A DNA stretch of 64,000 nucleotides from an uncultured Muribaculaceae bacterium (lineage in GTDB: Bacteria; Bacteroidota; Bacteroidia; Bacteroidales; Muribaculaceae), in contig CAJTTG010000007.1 of the NCBI GenBank assembly GCA_910579185.1, positions 1-64,000 of the forward strand. The letters run 5' to 3'. Each line of letters starts with the position of its first letter. Position 1 is the stretch's first letter. Below the pieces are notes generated by a model that saw only the letters and a list, made by a program, of their open reading frames with translations, did no database searches and was not told the DNA's origin. The translations under genes and the position numbers were made by a program. This document shows, in pieces, positions 41,534 through 49,916 of this stretch.

Positions 41534-42469
41534 TCCCTTTTTTCGTCTGACGGATGGAAACATCTTGCGCATACGCAGCAGGACGGTTTCCACCGGATCG
41601 CTGACCACAACAAGCGTCGTGGCCACGATGATCAGCACGCCGCCATAGATCTCGTTGGCGGTGATATCCTGATTCAGTATCACGATACTCAGCACCACGG
41701 CTGTCACCGGCTCCAATGCTCCGAAAATAGCTGTCGGGGTCGATCCTATGAGCTGGATGGCGCGAGTGGTGAGCAGCAGGGAGATCACGGTTGGGATAAG
41801 AGCCAGTGCCACCAGATTGATCCATGATCCGGCAGTTGGAGGCATCGTAAGACCTCCGGGCAGCAGCATGATCCCGAATAACGCGCTGCCGCTGAGAAGC
41901 GTGTAGAAAAGCAATGTCAGCGTAGGTATCTTCCTGATTTGCTTCGACACGTTGATCATCACAAGATAAATCGCGTAGGTCAGCGATGAGGCCATGACCA
42001 GCACGAATCCCATGGCGCTGACGCTCTCGCCGTCGTTCTTGTGCATAAGCAATCCAAGCCCGAGCCCCATCACTATCAGGCACAGACCCGTGGTGGTTTT
42101 GAAGCGTTCATGGAAGAAAAAAGTCATCAGCACGGCCACCATCACGGGGTAGACAAACAGCAGTGTCGAGGCCACCCCGGAATTCATGTAATTGTACGCC
42201 TCAAATAGCGCGAGCGACGAGGCCGCCATCAGCACTCCAAGGATCGCCACCGGCCATCGCTGCTCCGGTGGCAGTCGGAAGCTGCGGCCGCGCCATGCTA
42301 TCATGGCTGCCAGGATCGGTAGCCCCATCAGGTAGCGGAAAAGGAGCACACTCAGAGCATTCATACCCTCGCCGTACAGTGGTACGGCGAATGCCGGATT
42401 GGTTCCGTAGGCTCCGGCCGCCAGTGCGGCAAACAAATATCCCTTGAATTTCATTGATGCTGATTTCAT
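41525..42469 (-). CDS. EamA/DMT-family metabolite exporter
   Basis: 314 aa in ten transmembrane helices as two EamA repeats (about 8-140 and 160-290). Each has a helix pattern such as NALSVLLFRYLMGLP or SLALFEAYNYMNSGVASTLLFVYPVMVAVL, and GALEPVTAVVLSIVILNQDIT lies in the second. It probably exports amino acids or related metabolites; specificity is unknown. ATG 42469 is chosen because a -7 box (TACCTTTG, minus strand, 42475-42482) ends 6 nt upstream. It overlaps the convergent yeiH-like gene by 9 nt at the 3' ends. Confidence 0.85.
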   Translation of the reverse strand: MKSASMKFKGYLFAALAAGAYGTNPAFAVPLYGEGMNALSVLLFRYLMGLPILAAMIAWRGRSFRLPPEQRWPVAILGVLMAASSLALFEAYNYMNSGVASTLLFVYPVMVAVLMTFFFHERFKTTTGLCLIVMGLGLGLLMHKNDGESVSAMGFVLVMASSLTYAIYLVMINVSKQIRKIPTLTLLFYTLLSGSALFGIMLLPGGLTMPPTAGSWINLVALALIPTVISLLLTTRAIQLIGSTPTAIFGALEPVTAVVLSIVILNQDITANEIYGGVLIIVATTLVVVSDPVETVLLRMRKMFPSVRRKKGSK

Positions 42470-42503
42470 GGCCGCAAAGGTAGCTAAAAAAAGAGATTTT
42501 CCG

Positions 42504-42511
42504 TAACTTTG
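42504..42511 (+). promoter_or_regulatory. -7 box of the RhuM-like gene
   Basis: TAACTTTG, 42 nt before ATG 42553. No good -33 element is seen. Confidence 0.45.
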
Positions 42512-42552
42512 CCGGACGTAACACTCTATAGCTATAAAGCAACCCGTTGCCA

Positions 42553-43416
42553 ATGGAAAATAATGAGATGATATTATATCAGCCCGACGAGACCCTGAAG
42601 CTGGATGTAAGGGTCGAGAATGAAGAAGTGTGGCTCAACCGCAATCAGATTGCCCTATTGTTCGACCGCGATGTCAAGACTATCGGCAAGCATATCAATA
42701 ATGCTCTGAAGGAAGAATTGGACGGAATTCCAGTTGTCGCAAATTTTGCGACAACTGCCGCAGACGGTAAAACATATCAAGTAGAGCATTATAATCTGGA
42801 GATGATAACCTCCGTAGGTTATCGTGTCAAATCGCGGCGAGGTATTCAATTCCGTCAATGGGCCAATAAGATCCTGAAACAATACATCCTGCGTGGCTAC
42901 AGCATCAACCAGCGGCTACTGGCTATGGAGGACAGAATCGATCGCCGCCTCGCCGACCATGACCGTCGTCTTGATGACCTGACCGACAAGGTGGATTTTT
43001 TTGTCCGCACATCCCTGCCTCCGGTCGAAGGTGTTTTCTTCAATGGACAGATATTCGATGCCCATAAATTTGTCAGCGGCATCATAAAGAGTGCCGTGAA
43101 TAGAATCGTGTTGATCGACAACTACATTGACGAATCTGTCCTCACCTTGATCGACAAACGCGGCGATGGAGTGGACGCAACGATTATAACGCAGCCCCTC
43201 TCCCGGCAACTGCGCCTTGACATCGAACGCCATAACCGGCAATACCCCCCGATTGCGGTCAGGGAAGCCACCAAAATACATGATCGCTTTCTCATTGCCG
43301 ACACCGCCGTCTATCATATCGGAGCTTCCGTCAAAGACCTCGGACGCAAACTCTTCGCCTTCTCAAAAATGTCGATACCCCCTGAGCTGATACTCGACAA
43401 TATAACCCCGAAATGA
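42553..43416 (+). CDS. RhuM-family protein with PLD-like C-terminal domain
   Basis: 287 aa (ATG 42553; the in-frame TTG at 42547 is less likely). The N-terminal half has the RhuM/KilA-type DNA-binding pattern (WLNRNQIALLFDRDVKTIGKHINNAL, then YNLEMITSVGYRVKSRRGIQFRQWANKIL). A coiled coil (RLADHDRRLDDLTDKVDFFVRTSLPPVEGVFF) joins it to a C-terminal domain with FDAHKFVSGIIKSA, IVLIDNYIDESVLTLI and the H-D-R-F plus YHIGASVKDLGRK motif of phospholipase-D-like proteins. Function is unknown. The family is often found on islands and beside mobile genes, so nuclease, toxin or phage defence is plausible. Confidence 0.82.
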   Translation: MENNEMILYQPDETLKLDVRVENEEVWLNRNQIALLFDRDVKTIGKHINNALKEELDGIPVVANFATTAADGKTYQVEHYNLEMITSVGYRVKSRRGIQFRQWANKILKQYILRGYSINQRLLAMEDRIDRRLADHDRRLDDLTDKVDFFVRTSLPPVEGVFFNGQIFDAHKFVSGIIKSAVNRIVLIDNYIDESVLTLIDKRGDGVDATIITQPLSRQLRLDIERHNRQYPPIAVREATKIHDRFLIADTAVYHIGASVKDLGRKLFAFSKMSIPPELILDNITPK

Positions 43417-43462
43417 GACGGCTTTAGTGGAAATATCGCGAAATTTCACTACTTTTGCCCCC

Positions 43463-44344
43463 ATGAAACAGACACTGACCAACGACCTCCTGACCGTGGA
43501 GATATCATCCCACGGAGCCGAGCTGCAAAGCATCCTCAACAACCGTACCCGTCACCAATATCTATGGCAGGGCGACCCTCGCTTCTGGAGCCGCCGTTCC
43601 CCCGTTCTGTTCCCTATCGTCGGAGCCGTCTGGCAGGGCGAATTCCGCATCGACGGCCAGCTATTCAAGATGTCTCAGCACGGTTTCGCACGTGACATGG
43701 AATTCACACCTGTTGCCGACACCCCCGACGACGAAGCCTGGTTCGCACTCGAATCCTCCGCCGACACCCTCCCACGCTATCCCCGTCGCTTCCGGCTGGA
43801 GATCGGCTATCGCTTGCAGGGCGAACGCCTGACCGTCCTTTGGCACGTGACCAACCTCGACGAGCGGCCGATGGATTTCCAGATCGGCGCACATCCGGCC
43901 TTCAACTACCCGGCCTTCAACCCCACAGACCCATTGCACGGCTACTTCATGTTTGACTCACGTCGTCTCTCACGGCAGACCATCACCGACGGCGGTTGTG
44001 TTGGCCCTGACGAATCGCCCGTCATGCTCGACGACGACCGCATGCTCCCTCTGACCGCCACTACCTTCGCCTCCGATGCCATCATCCTCGCCGGCTCGCA
44101 AGTGCGCCGCGTATCCCTGCTCACCCCCGACCATCGACCCTACCTCTCCATGCTCTTCGATGCCCCGGTCGTAGGGCTCTGGTCGCCGAACCCCGAAGCC
44201 CCCTTCGTCTGCATCGAACCCTGGTGGGGACGCGCCGACAATGTAGGTTTCAACGGCGAATTCTCCGATCGGCCCTACGTCAACACCCTGCACCCCGGCC
44301 AATCCTTCTCCGCCTCCTACATGATCATCTTCGAAGATCTCTGA
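43463..44344 (+). CDS. Aldose-1-epimerase family protein
   Basis: 293 aa from ATG 43463. It interconverts alpha and beta anomers of sugars or acts on a sugar phosphate (LacX/YeaD branch). Seen: SHGAELQSI and LWQGDPRFWSRRSPVLFPIVG near the start, the catalytic-region H in MSQHGFARDMEF, the conserved IGAHPAFNYP and the Glu region FVCIEPWWG. A -7 box TACTTTTG (43450-43457) ends 6 nt before the ATG. It has no operon partner. Confidence 0.9.
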   Translation: MKQTLTNDLLTVEISSHGAELQSILNNRTRHQYLWQGDPRFWSRRSPVLFPIVGAVWQGEFRIDGQLFKMSQHGFARDMEFTPVADTPDDEAWFALESSADTLPRYPRRFRLEIGYRLQGERLTVLWHVTNLDERPMDFQIGAHPAFNYPAFNPTDPLHGYFMFDSRRLSRQTITDGGCVGPDESPVMLDDDRMLPLTATTFASDAIILAGSQVRRVSLLTPDHRPYLSMLFDAPVVGLWSPNPEAPFVCIEPWWGRADNVGFNGEFSDRPYVNTLHPGQSFSASYMIIFEDL

Positions 44345-44403
44345 TCCCTCGCGATCAAACCTCCGCTCCCCCTCTATATGTGATTATTCCCCCCCACTCG
44401 CCT

Positions 44404-44430
44404 GTAGGGACTGCGCCATGGCGCGTCCGG
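44404..44430 (+). repeat. REP-like palindrome beside the RAYT gene
   Basis: GTAGGGACT leads into core GCGCCATGGCGC (44413-44424) and GTCCGG. It lies 52 nt beyond the RAYT stop codon. With the array on the other side, it brackets the transposase gene. Confidence 0.75.
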
Positions 44431-44481
44431 CTCCGCCCACCTATGGAATGGGAGTGATTACTTGCGTGTTATCTCCATGGC

Positions 44482-44985
44482 TTATTCATCGTAAAAACAA
44501 TCGTCCGCCCATTTTTTGACATTGTTATATACGTATGCTTCTAAATTGTCGAACATATCAGTCGTACGAATAATATGTTCATGAAATCGTGATTGCCACT
44601 TGAAATCAATACCATTTATCCGGCATTCCTTCGTGACTGCGGCCTTTATTCCGGCCACAACCATACTCAATCGGGCGTGATAATGCGAGAATATAACCTC
44701 ATTCTCATTTCGCCTCGCCACCTGATCCCCAATGTCTAATATTGCGTGAAAATGGTTTGGCATCACAACGAAACACACCATTCTTGCATCAGAGTAATGA
44801 TCACCGACGTGCTGGAGACACTTCTCTAAAATCCTCCCGGCTTCAGACAAGATCATTTCCTCCGAAGCGATATGTCCCAATGTTTTTTGTTTTTCATGCG
44901 TACAAACCGTGACAAAATATGTGCCGCAGTTATAATCATGCCATGATGCACGGAACGCATGTCGTTTTCGTCTCATTGAAGCCAT
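44482..44985 (-). CDS. REP-associated tyrosine transposase (RAYT, Y1/HUH family)
   Basis: 167 aa. A single-strand DNA endonuclease of the IS200/IS605-like Y1 family that cuts and joins REP hairpins. The HUH pair is His78-Phe-His80 (VMPNHFHAI). W-Q-S-R-F-H-E-H-I-I-R (130-140) matches the RAYT signature. The nucleophile is probably Tyr151 (LEAYVYNNVKKW), by alignment in my memory to Tyr115 of E. coli TnpA-REP. All catalytic residues are present and the frame is intact, so it looks active. It carries no IS ends of its own. REP elements lie on both sides. Its promoter (TTTG 45018-45021, 20 nt, TAATTTTG 44990-44997, minus strand) ends 5 nt before the ATG. Confidence 0.92.
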   Translation of the reverse strand: MASMRRKRHAFRASWHDYNCGTYFVTVCTHEKQKTLGHIASEEMILSEAGRILEKCLQHVGDHYSDARMVCFVVMPNHFHAILDIGDQVARRNENEVIFSHYHARLSMVVAGIKAAVTKECRINGIDFKWQSRFHEHIIRTTDMFDNLEAYVYNNVKKWADDCFYDE

Positions 44986-44989
44986 TCCC

Positions 44990-45021
44990 CAAAATTATCA
45001 TATTCAGATCAATCCACCAAA
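44990..45021 (-). promoter_or_regulatory. Promoter of the RAYT gene (leaderless)
   Basis: TTTG (45018-45021), 20 nt and TAATTTTG (44990-44997), read on the minus strand. ATG is at 44985. Confidence 0.75.
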
Positions 45022-45484
45022 TGTAATCAATCTATTTGTCCACTATCATGGAATATTTGCCCCCTTTCCGGACTTCACAATGGCACGTCGGTTCCGCTCG
45101 CTCCTGCAAACGGACTGGTTGCCTGTGTGTTATCTGGATTGTTCGCCCCATTCCTGTATGAATTACGCCACGGCGCGTCCGGTTCTGCCTATTATGAAAT
45201 GTGCTGATTACCTGAATGTTATCCGGACGCGGCATGCCGCCGTCCCTACATGCGTCAACATATTATGCTCCATTGAAATTTTGGCGCGTCCGGCTCTGCC
45301 TATTATGAAATGTGCTGATTGCCTGAATGTTATCCGGCTCTGCACATCCATGGAAACGAACTGATTGCCTGAATGTTACCTTGGCTTCACTCACCTGTAG
45401 GGACTGCGCCATGGCGCGTCCGACTCCACTCGCTCCTGCAAATATGTTGATTACCTGTGCGTTCCCCGGACGCGGCATGCCGCA

Positions 45485-45597
45485 GTCCCTACATGTATCA
45501 ACATATTAATCTCCATTGAAATTTTGGCGCGTCCGGCATCGCGCACCCATGTAAACGAACTGATTGTCTGAATGTTACCTGGCTTCACTCGCCTGTA
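45485..45597. repeat. 113-bp exact direct repeat, copy 1
   Basis: By eye it is identical to 45728-45840 (offset 243 bp), beginning GTCCCTACATGTATC and ending CTTCACTCGCCTGTA. It marks a recent duplication inside the REP array. Confidence 0.8.
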
Positions 45598-45727
45598 TGT
45601 ACTGCACCACGGCGCCTCCGGCTCCGCCCATCTATGAAATGCACTGATTGCCTGAATGTTACCTGGCTTCACTCGCTCCTACAAATATGTTGATTACCTG
45701 TGCGTTACCCGGACGCGGCATGCCGCC

Positions 45728-45840
45728 GTCCCTACATGTATCAACATATTAATCTCCATTGAAATTTTGGCGCGTCCGGCATCGCGCACCCATGTAAACG
45801 AACTGATTGTCTGAATGTTACCTGGCTTCACTCGCCTGTA
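45728..45840. repeat. 113-bp exact direct repeat, copy 2
   Basis: Second copy of the segment at 45485-45597. Confidence 0.8.
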
Positions 45841-46154
45841 GGGACTGCGCCATGGCGCGTCCGGCATCGCAATCTATGTAAACGGACTGATTACCTGAGT
45901 GTTACCCGTATTTACTCACCTGTAGGGACTGCGCCATGGCGCGTCCGACTCCACTCGCTCCTGCAAATATGTTGATTACCTGCGCGTTATCGCGGACGCG
46001 GCATGCCGCAGTCCCTACATGTGTCAACATATTATGCTCCATTGAAAATTTGGCGCGTCCGGCATCGTCCACCCATATAAACAGGCCGATTACCTGTGCG
46101 TTATCCGAACGCGGCACATGTATCAAATATTATTTCATCAATGCGAACAAACGG

Positions 46155-46186
46155 AAGGGGGTGGGGCCGAAAGGCCTCACCCCCTT
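46155..46186 (-). terminator. Terminator hairpin at the end of the SusCD locus
   Basis: AAGGGGGTG (46155-46163) pairs with CACCCCCTT (46178-46186). Inside, GGCC/GGCC closes a GAAA tetraloop on the plus strand. It lies 62 nt beyond the stop of the last gene. The tract after it on the minus strand (CCGTTTGTTCG) is only weakly T-rich. Confidence 0.65.
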
Positions 46187-46247
46187 GGGTTGGAGCATTA
46201 ATTAGCTTAAATTAACCAATCAAATTCGCTGTGCTCCATCAGAGTTC

Positions 46248-47294
46248 TTATTTCATCTTGACGATCCAGCCGCGGCTTATGACTTCATTTTCTAAGTCCA
46301 CGTTCCACCAGATAACAATCTTAGATGTTGCATCATCCTTGATTATCTTGGCTGTACCATCAAGCTCATATTTGGGATTATAGTTGCCTGAATTATACTT
46401 AAATTCATATTTAGCCGCAACTTCTTGGTCTACAGCGGTACCTTGTGGATAGATCACATAATGGCCTCCGTAGTCGTAGTAGCCATTTCCGTAGCCTTCC
46501 CACAATCCGAAAGTATGAGTGCCGTCACCATTGTCGGCATCTTTCCATGTGTGGTACTGTTCACCATAGTAACGCAAGTCATAATTAATATTCTGAGTGA
46601 ATTGATTACTCATAATATAGTAATCATTTTTGGTCTTTGCCTTGATATCCTCAATTTCGGATGCTGTAAATGCGTCGAAAGTAGGAGTGACGGTTACATT
46701 GATGGATGCGGTAAGATTTGAACAGTCAGTAACGGTAACAATCGCTACATATTCATCTCTACCTGAAGTTGCAGTCATTGTGATAACGCCGGTCTCAGAG
46801 TTAATCGATGCTCTTACCTTCTCATTGTCAGTCTCCACGGTGTAGCCACCATTGCCAAGAACGACAGCGCATTCGCTTGAAGAGCTGCTGATGCCCAACG
46901 GAGTCACAAATGAATAATTTTCATGACTGAGAGTCATCGCCTCAGTAGTGTACACTGATACCGGGTAACGTTTATAGTTACCTGCTGCATCTGATACAAC
47001 CACGTAAGTATTTCCGTTCTTCAAACCCTCTACGTATACAATGCCGTCTTCGCCTAAAGTTGCTTTTGCAATGCTTTCGTCGAGAGAGAATGCATTGTAC
47101 TGGCCACCACCGGTAGCGATTGGGAGAGCAGCTTTGTTCTCTTCTCCGATTTTCACGCGCAGAGCGTCAGAATCAAAGGTAAGTTCCGGAACTTCTACTA
47201 CGGGCACCACTTCATCGTCGTCATCGCAGGATGTGAACGCGAAGCCGCATGAGGTAGCAAGCACCAGACTTAGAAAATAATATTTTAATTTCAT
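46248..47294 (-). CDS. Surface glycan-binding-type lipoprotein
   Basis: 348 aa. The signal peptide ends FAFTSC and the lipid Cys is followed by DDDDE, an acidic tag for export to the outer face. Two Ig-like/bacterial Ig-2-type modules (about 38-118, with VKIGEENKAALPIATGGGQYNAFSLDES, and about 120-205, with MTLSHENYSF...GVITMTATSGRDEYVAIVTV) precede a C-terminal beta domain rich in Tyr and Trp (YNPKYELDGTAKIIKDDATSKIVIWWNV). It has no catalytic motif. Position at the end of a SusCD operon suggests a glycan-binding accessory lipoprotein of the SusE/F kind. Confidence 0.7.
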   Translation of the reverse strand: MKLKYYFLSLVLATSCGFAFTSCDDDDEVVPVVEVPELTFDSDALRVKIGEENKAALPIATGGGQYNAFSLDESIAKATLGEDGIVYVEGLKNGNTYVVVSDAAGNYKRYPVSVYTTEAMTLSHENYSFVTPLGISSSSSECAVVLGNGGYTVETDNEKVRASINSETGVITMTATSGRDEYVAIVTVTDCSNLTASINVTVTPTFDAFTASEIEDIKAKTKNDYYIMSNQFTQNINYDLRYYGEQYHTWKDADNGDGTHTFGLWEGYGNGYYDYGGHYVIYPQGTAVDQEVAAKYEFKYNSGNYNPKYELDGTAKIIKDDATSKIVIWWNVDLENEVISRGWIVKMK

Positions 47295-47316
47295 GATTGT
47301 TTAAACTGTTTTAAGA

Positions 47317-48708
47317 TTAGAGCCAGTCTTTTTCATATTCTTTGCCGTCATAAACGAGTTCGTCGTCGTAGAGCAATCTTGCGGAACTCTGCATGGCGCT
47401 TTGGCGCATCTGGTTGCCGAAGTGAACGTGCAGACCATAGCCCTGAGAGCGCATTGTCGAAAGGTTTCCGGATGTGCGACCTTGAGAGAACTCCCACGAA
47501 TAGATACCCATGTTGAATCTCGGGACACCGGGGAAGCCGCTTTCATTGATATAGCTGCCACCATAGTTGGTCCAGATAAAGTCCATGAATTCGCCGGGTT
47601 CTGCGCCATCTACAGAAGGAAGACTTGAGAAGTCGTAGGTGTAGATGATGTTGTCGCGTTCAGGCTGAAGTTTCTTTACTTCGTAGAACAGACGGGCTGC
47701 TGCTGCGTTCGACGGAGTTACAAAACCCTGGGGAGCCGGAGAAATCGGGCTACCGTATTCTGAGTTGTAGAACACACCGTCGAGTTTGTAAACGTCGCAG
47801 AGGGCTTTGATTTCCTGTGCGTAGTAGCGAGCGGTCTCGTCAGCGAGGTTGTTGACGTTGGCGCGGTCATGGTTGCCGAGGATCGACAGATAAACCTTCA
47901 TGCCACGATCCTGCAGCGGCTGCAGATAGTGGTCACGGTTTGCAAGGATCGCGCTGACGTTCTCGTTCAAGCTCACGTACACGCGGCCGGTCTCCTCATT
48001 GTAGTTGATGTTCGCAGCGAAAAGCATGATGGCGTCATAGTAAGTCTTGCCGCTGTTCTTCAAAGAGTATGAAGAACATTCGAGGGGGTTCATGTCGTTG
48101 ACCTCCATACACATCATTGTGCGGACGGCGGGAACTTCATTTCCATTGGCATCGAGAACATATTTTGTTGCGTCGGGCATGCCGGTCAGATCCTTCACGA
48201 AGATCAGACGGGTCGCGCTGTTCTTGGTCAGCTGTGCGCCGCCGTTTACGGTTGCGCGCAGAGGAACAACGTAGCCTTTGTCGCTGTCGAGCGAACCGTC
48301 GGAGGTGATGGTCACTGTCATCGGCTCCGATACGCTTGCTCCGGCCTGCAGACGGGTTACGCCTCCGTTGGCCAGTGAGATCATCGATTCGGGCACTGCC
48401 TCGTAGCTTGTGCCGTTAACGGCATTGTACTGGTCAACGGCTGTTGCGTCGTAGGTGAATGCCACGTCGCAGTCGTGATCGAGTTTTGAAAGGGTGTTGA
48501 CATAGAGAGGCACATTTTCAGTTCCGTGCAGATCCACACTGGTGTAGATACGCTTGCCATCCTTGTCGGTAACGTAGACAACCTGATCAGGAACTCCGAT
48601 ATTGGAGATGTCAGCCTGACCGAGCATCACGTCGTCCTCACAGGCAGTCAGCGAAGCCGCTGCAACTGCCGTGAGAAGACCGTATGTAAGAAATTTATTG
48701 ATTTTCAT
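47317..48708 (-). CDS. GH18-type surface lipoprotein with DUF1735, altered active site
   Basis: 463 aa lipoprotein (SLTAC, then EDD). Residues about 35-165 form a DUF1735 domain (VYVTDKDGKRIYTSVDL..., DKGYVVPLRATV). The C-terminal part is a GH18 barrel of the endo-beta-N-acetylglucosaminidase type (YDAIMLFAANINYNEETGRVYVSLNENV, MKVYLSILGNHDRA, LDGVFYNSEYG). The family's D-x-x-D-x-D-x-E motif reads D310-G-V-F-Y-N315-S-E317. The acid Glu is kept, but the substrate-assisting Asp two residues before it is Asn. The codons (TAC AAC TCA GAA) confirm this. It may be a weak or altered enzyme, or a glycan-binding relative. Gene order matches N-glycan loci of B. thetaiotaomicron, where this place is held by an EndoH-like GH18. 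Confidence 0.82.
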   Translation of the reverse strand: MKINKFLTYGLLTAVAAASLTACEDDVMLGQADISNIGVPDQVVYVTDKDGKRIYTSVDLHGTENVPLYVNTLSKLDHDCDVAFTYDATAVDQYNAVNGTSYEAVPESMISLANGGVTRLQAGASVSEPMTVTITSDGSLDSDKGYVVPLRATVNGGAQLTKNSATRLIFVKDLTGMPDATKYVLDANGNEVPAVRTMMCMEVNDMNPLECSSYSLKNSGKTYYDAIMLFAANINYNEETGRVYVSLNENVSAILANRDHYLQPLQDRGMKVYLSILGNHDRANVNNLADETARYYAQEIKALCDVYKLDGVFYNSEYGSPISPAPQGFVTPSNAAAARLFYEVKKLQPERDNIIYTYDFSSLPSVDGAEPGEFMDFIWTNYGGSYINESGFPGVPRFNMGIYSWEFSQGRTSGNLSTMRSQGYGLHVHFGNQMRQSAMQSSARLLYDDELVYDGKEYEKDWL

Positions 48709-48746
48709 TTCTGTATTATGATTGATTTAATGTTCAGAATATGTTG

Positions 48747-49895
48747 TTAAGGCAATGCCACGGGAAGCCATGTCAGGGTTGCGTTGGCGGTCATGTCGTA
48801 ACCATTTGCATAGTCGTGGATTCTGTTGCCGTCGCCTTCATCCATCTTCCAATAAGCTACAAGACCGTCGCTTTCGGGATCAACCTTGTAGAAATGGTTC
48901 TTGGAGTTGATCTCTTCTTTGGACAGGATGCGGTTCCATACACGCACTTCTGCCATGTCGCCCTGGAAGTCACGGTTATTGCTGTAGGATTTGCCGATGA
49001 ATGTCTGAGACGAGTTCCAGCTCACTGAGCCTCTGTTTGTAGAAGAGATGTCGCCACCTTTCTGAACACCGTCTATATAGAACTGGCAAACGCCTGTTGA
49101 TGCATCATAGGTGAATGTCAGGAACTGCCATTTCTCTTTCTCGATGGTCCACTGTGAGCTGGTCACATTGGATGAGTTGGCGAACTGCAACTGCAATGGA
49201 GGAACACCGGCGTCGCCGAAGCGGAGCAGACGGCTGCCCTCAATGCCGATCCAGGTAGAGATTCCTGAGTCATTGCCGTCGCCGAAGTCTGATCCCGGAC
49301 GAACCAATGCTTCTACAGTGATCTGACTCATGTTGGCAAGATTCGTTGCTTGACTTGGATTGGCGAGGCTGAGGAAGTTTTCTGTCAGGTTAGTTACCCA
49401 GTTAACCAGAGATGCGCCGCGTACAACGAAGAATTTGGTCTTCTTGCTTGCAAGTACAGGGATCGATGAGCTGGCAACGGTCACGGGCAGACAGTAGATA
49501 TAATCCTCGTCGATTTCGCCGAGGTTCTTGATCTCTACGGCAACGGTGCTTGATTTGATACCGTCGGCGTTGATGATCGCTACAGGATCGGGAATTGAGT
49601 AGTACTCTTCCGGAAGCATGATCGCGTTCATGTGATACACTTCGTTGTACATGTCAACCAGCGAGGGATCCACGGCATAGGTGATTGTCACCTCCTGTGC
49701 GGCCGGCTGGGGGATCTGTGCCTGTAGAGTGTAAGTGGCGGCATCCGCGCTTCCGTCAAGAAGCAGTGTTGTCACGCTCGACGCGCCATCCACAGATATT
49801 TTGTTGTCAAATGTCTCCATATCCTCGTTGCAGGATCCCATGAAGGCTCCGGCGGCGAGTATGGCGCAAATCGACAGATATTTTGATGTTTTCAT
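48747..49895 (-). CDS. DUF1735 + LamG/concanavalin-like lectin lipoprotein
   Basis: 382 aa. The lipid Cys is in AGAFMGSCNED, with an acidic tag. DUF1735 spans about 40-150 (AQEVTITYAVDPSLVDMYNEVYHMNAIMLPEEYYSI, YCLPVTVASSSIPVLASKKTKFFVV). A LamG/concanavalin A-like domain follows, about 165-375 (ITVEALVRPGSDFG, WQFLTFTYDASTGVCQFYIDGVQKGG, GDMAEVRVWNRILSKEEI, GLVAYWKMDEGDGN). It is expected to bind glycans at the surface next to the SusCD complex. Confidence 0.85.
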   Translation of the reverse strand: MKTSKYLSICAILAAGAFMGSCNEDMETFDNKISVDGASSVTTLLLDGSADAATYTLQAQIPQPAAQEVTITYAVDPSLVDMYNEVYHMNAIMLPEEYYSIPDPVAIINADGIKSSTVAVEIKNLGEIDEDYIYCLPVTVASSSIPVLASKKTKFFVVRGASLVNWVTNLTENFLSLANPSQATNLANMSQITVEALVRPGSDFGDGNDSGISTWIGIEGSRLLRFGDAGVPPLQLQFANSSNVTSSQWTIEKEKWQFLTFTYDASTGVCQFYIDGVQKGGDISSTNRGSVSWNSSQTFIGKSYSNNRDFQGDMAEVRVWNRILSKEEINSKNHFYKVDPESDGLVAYWKMDEGDGNRIHDYANGYDMTANATLTWLPVALP

Positions 49896-49916
49896 TGTTC
49901 TGTTATTGCTTGATGA

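Larger units (their letters stand above)
45060..46125. repeat. REP/BIME array upstream of the RAYT gene
   Basis: No gene is present; the stretch is a mosaic of REP units. Intact cores: minus-oriented GCGG type at 45229, 45472, 45715 and 45998; plus-oriented GCGC type at 45406, 45847 and 45931. Decayed plus copies lie near 45165 and 45610, and half-copies (GGCGCGTCCGG) near 45282, 45525, 45768 and 46053. Linkers repeat phrases such as GATTACCTGTGCGTT, CTGATTGCCTGAATGTTA and CAACATATTA...CTCCATTGAAATTTT. Pairs 45406/45472 and 45931/45998 are inverted with core spacing 66-67 bp. Confidence 0.85.

Noticed and set aside
42201..42542. Plus/minus ORFs overlapping the EamA gene
   Set aside because: They overlap the EamA gene fully, with no recognisable domain. 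The EamA frame has ten clear transmembrane helices.
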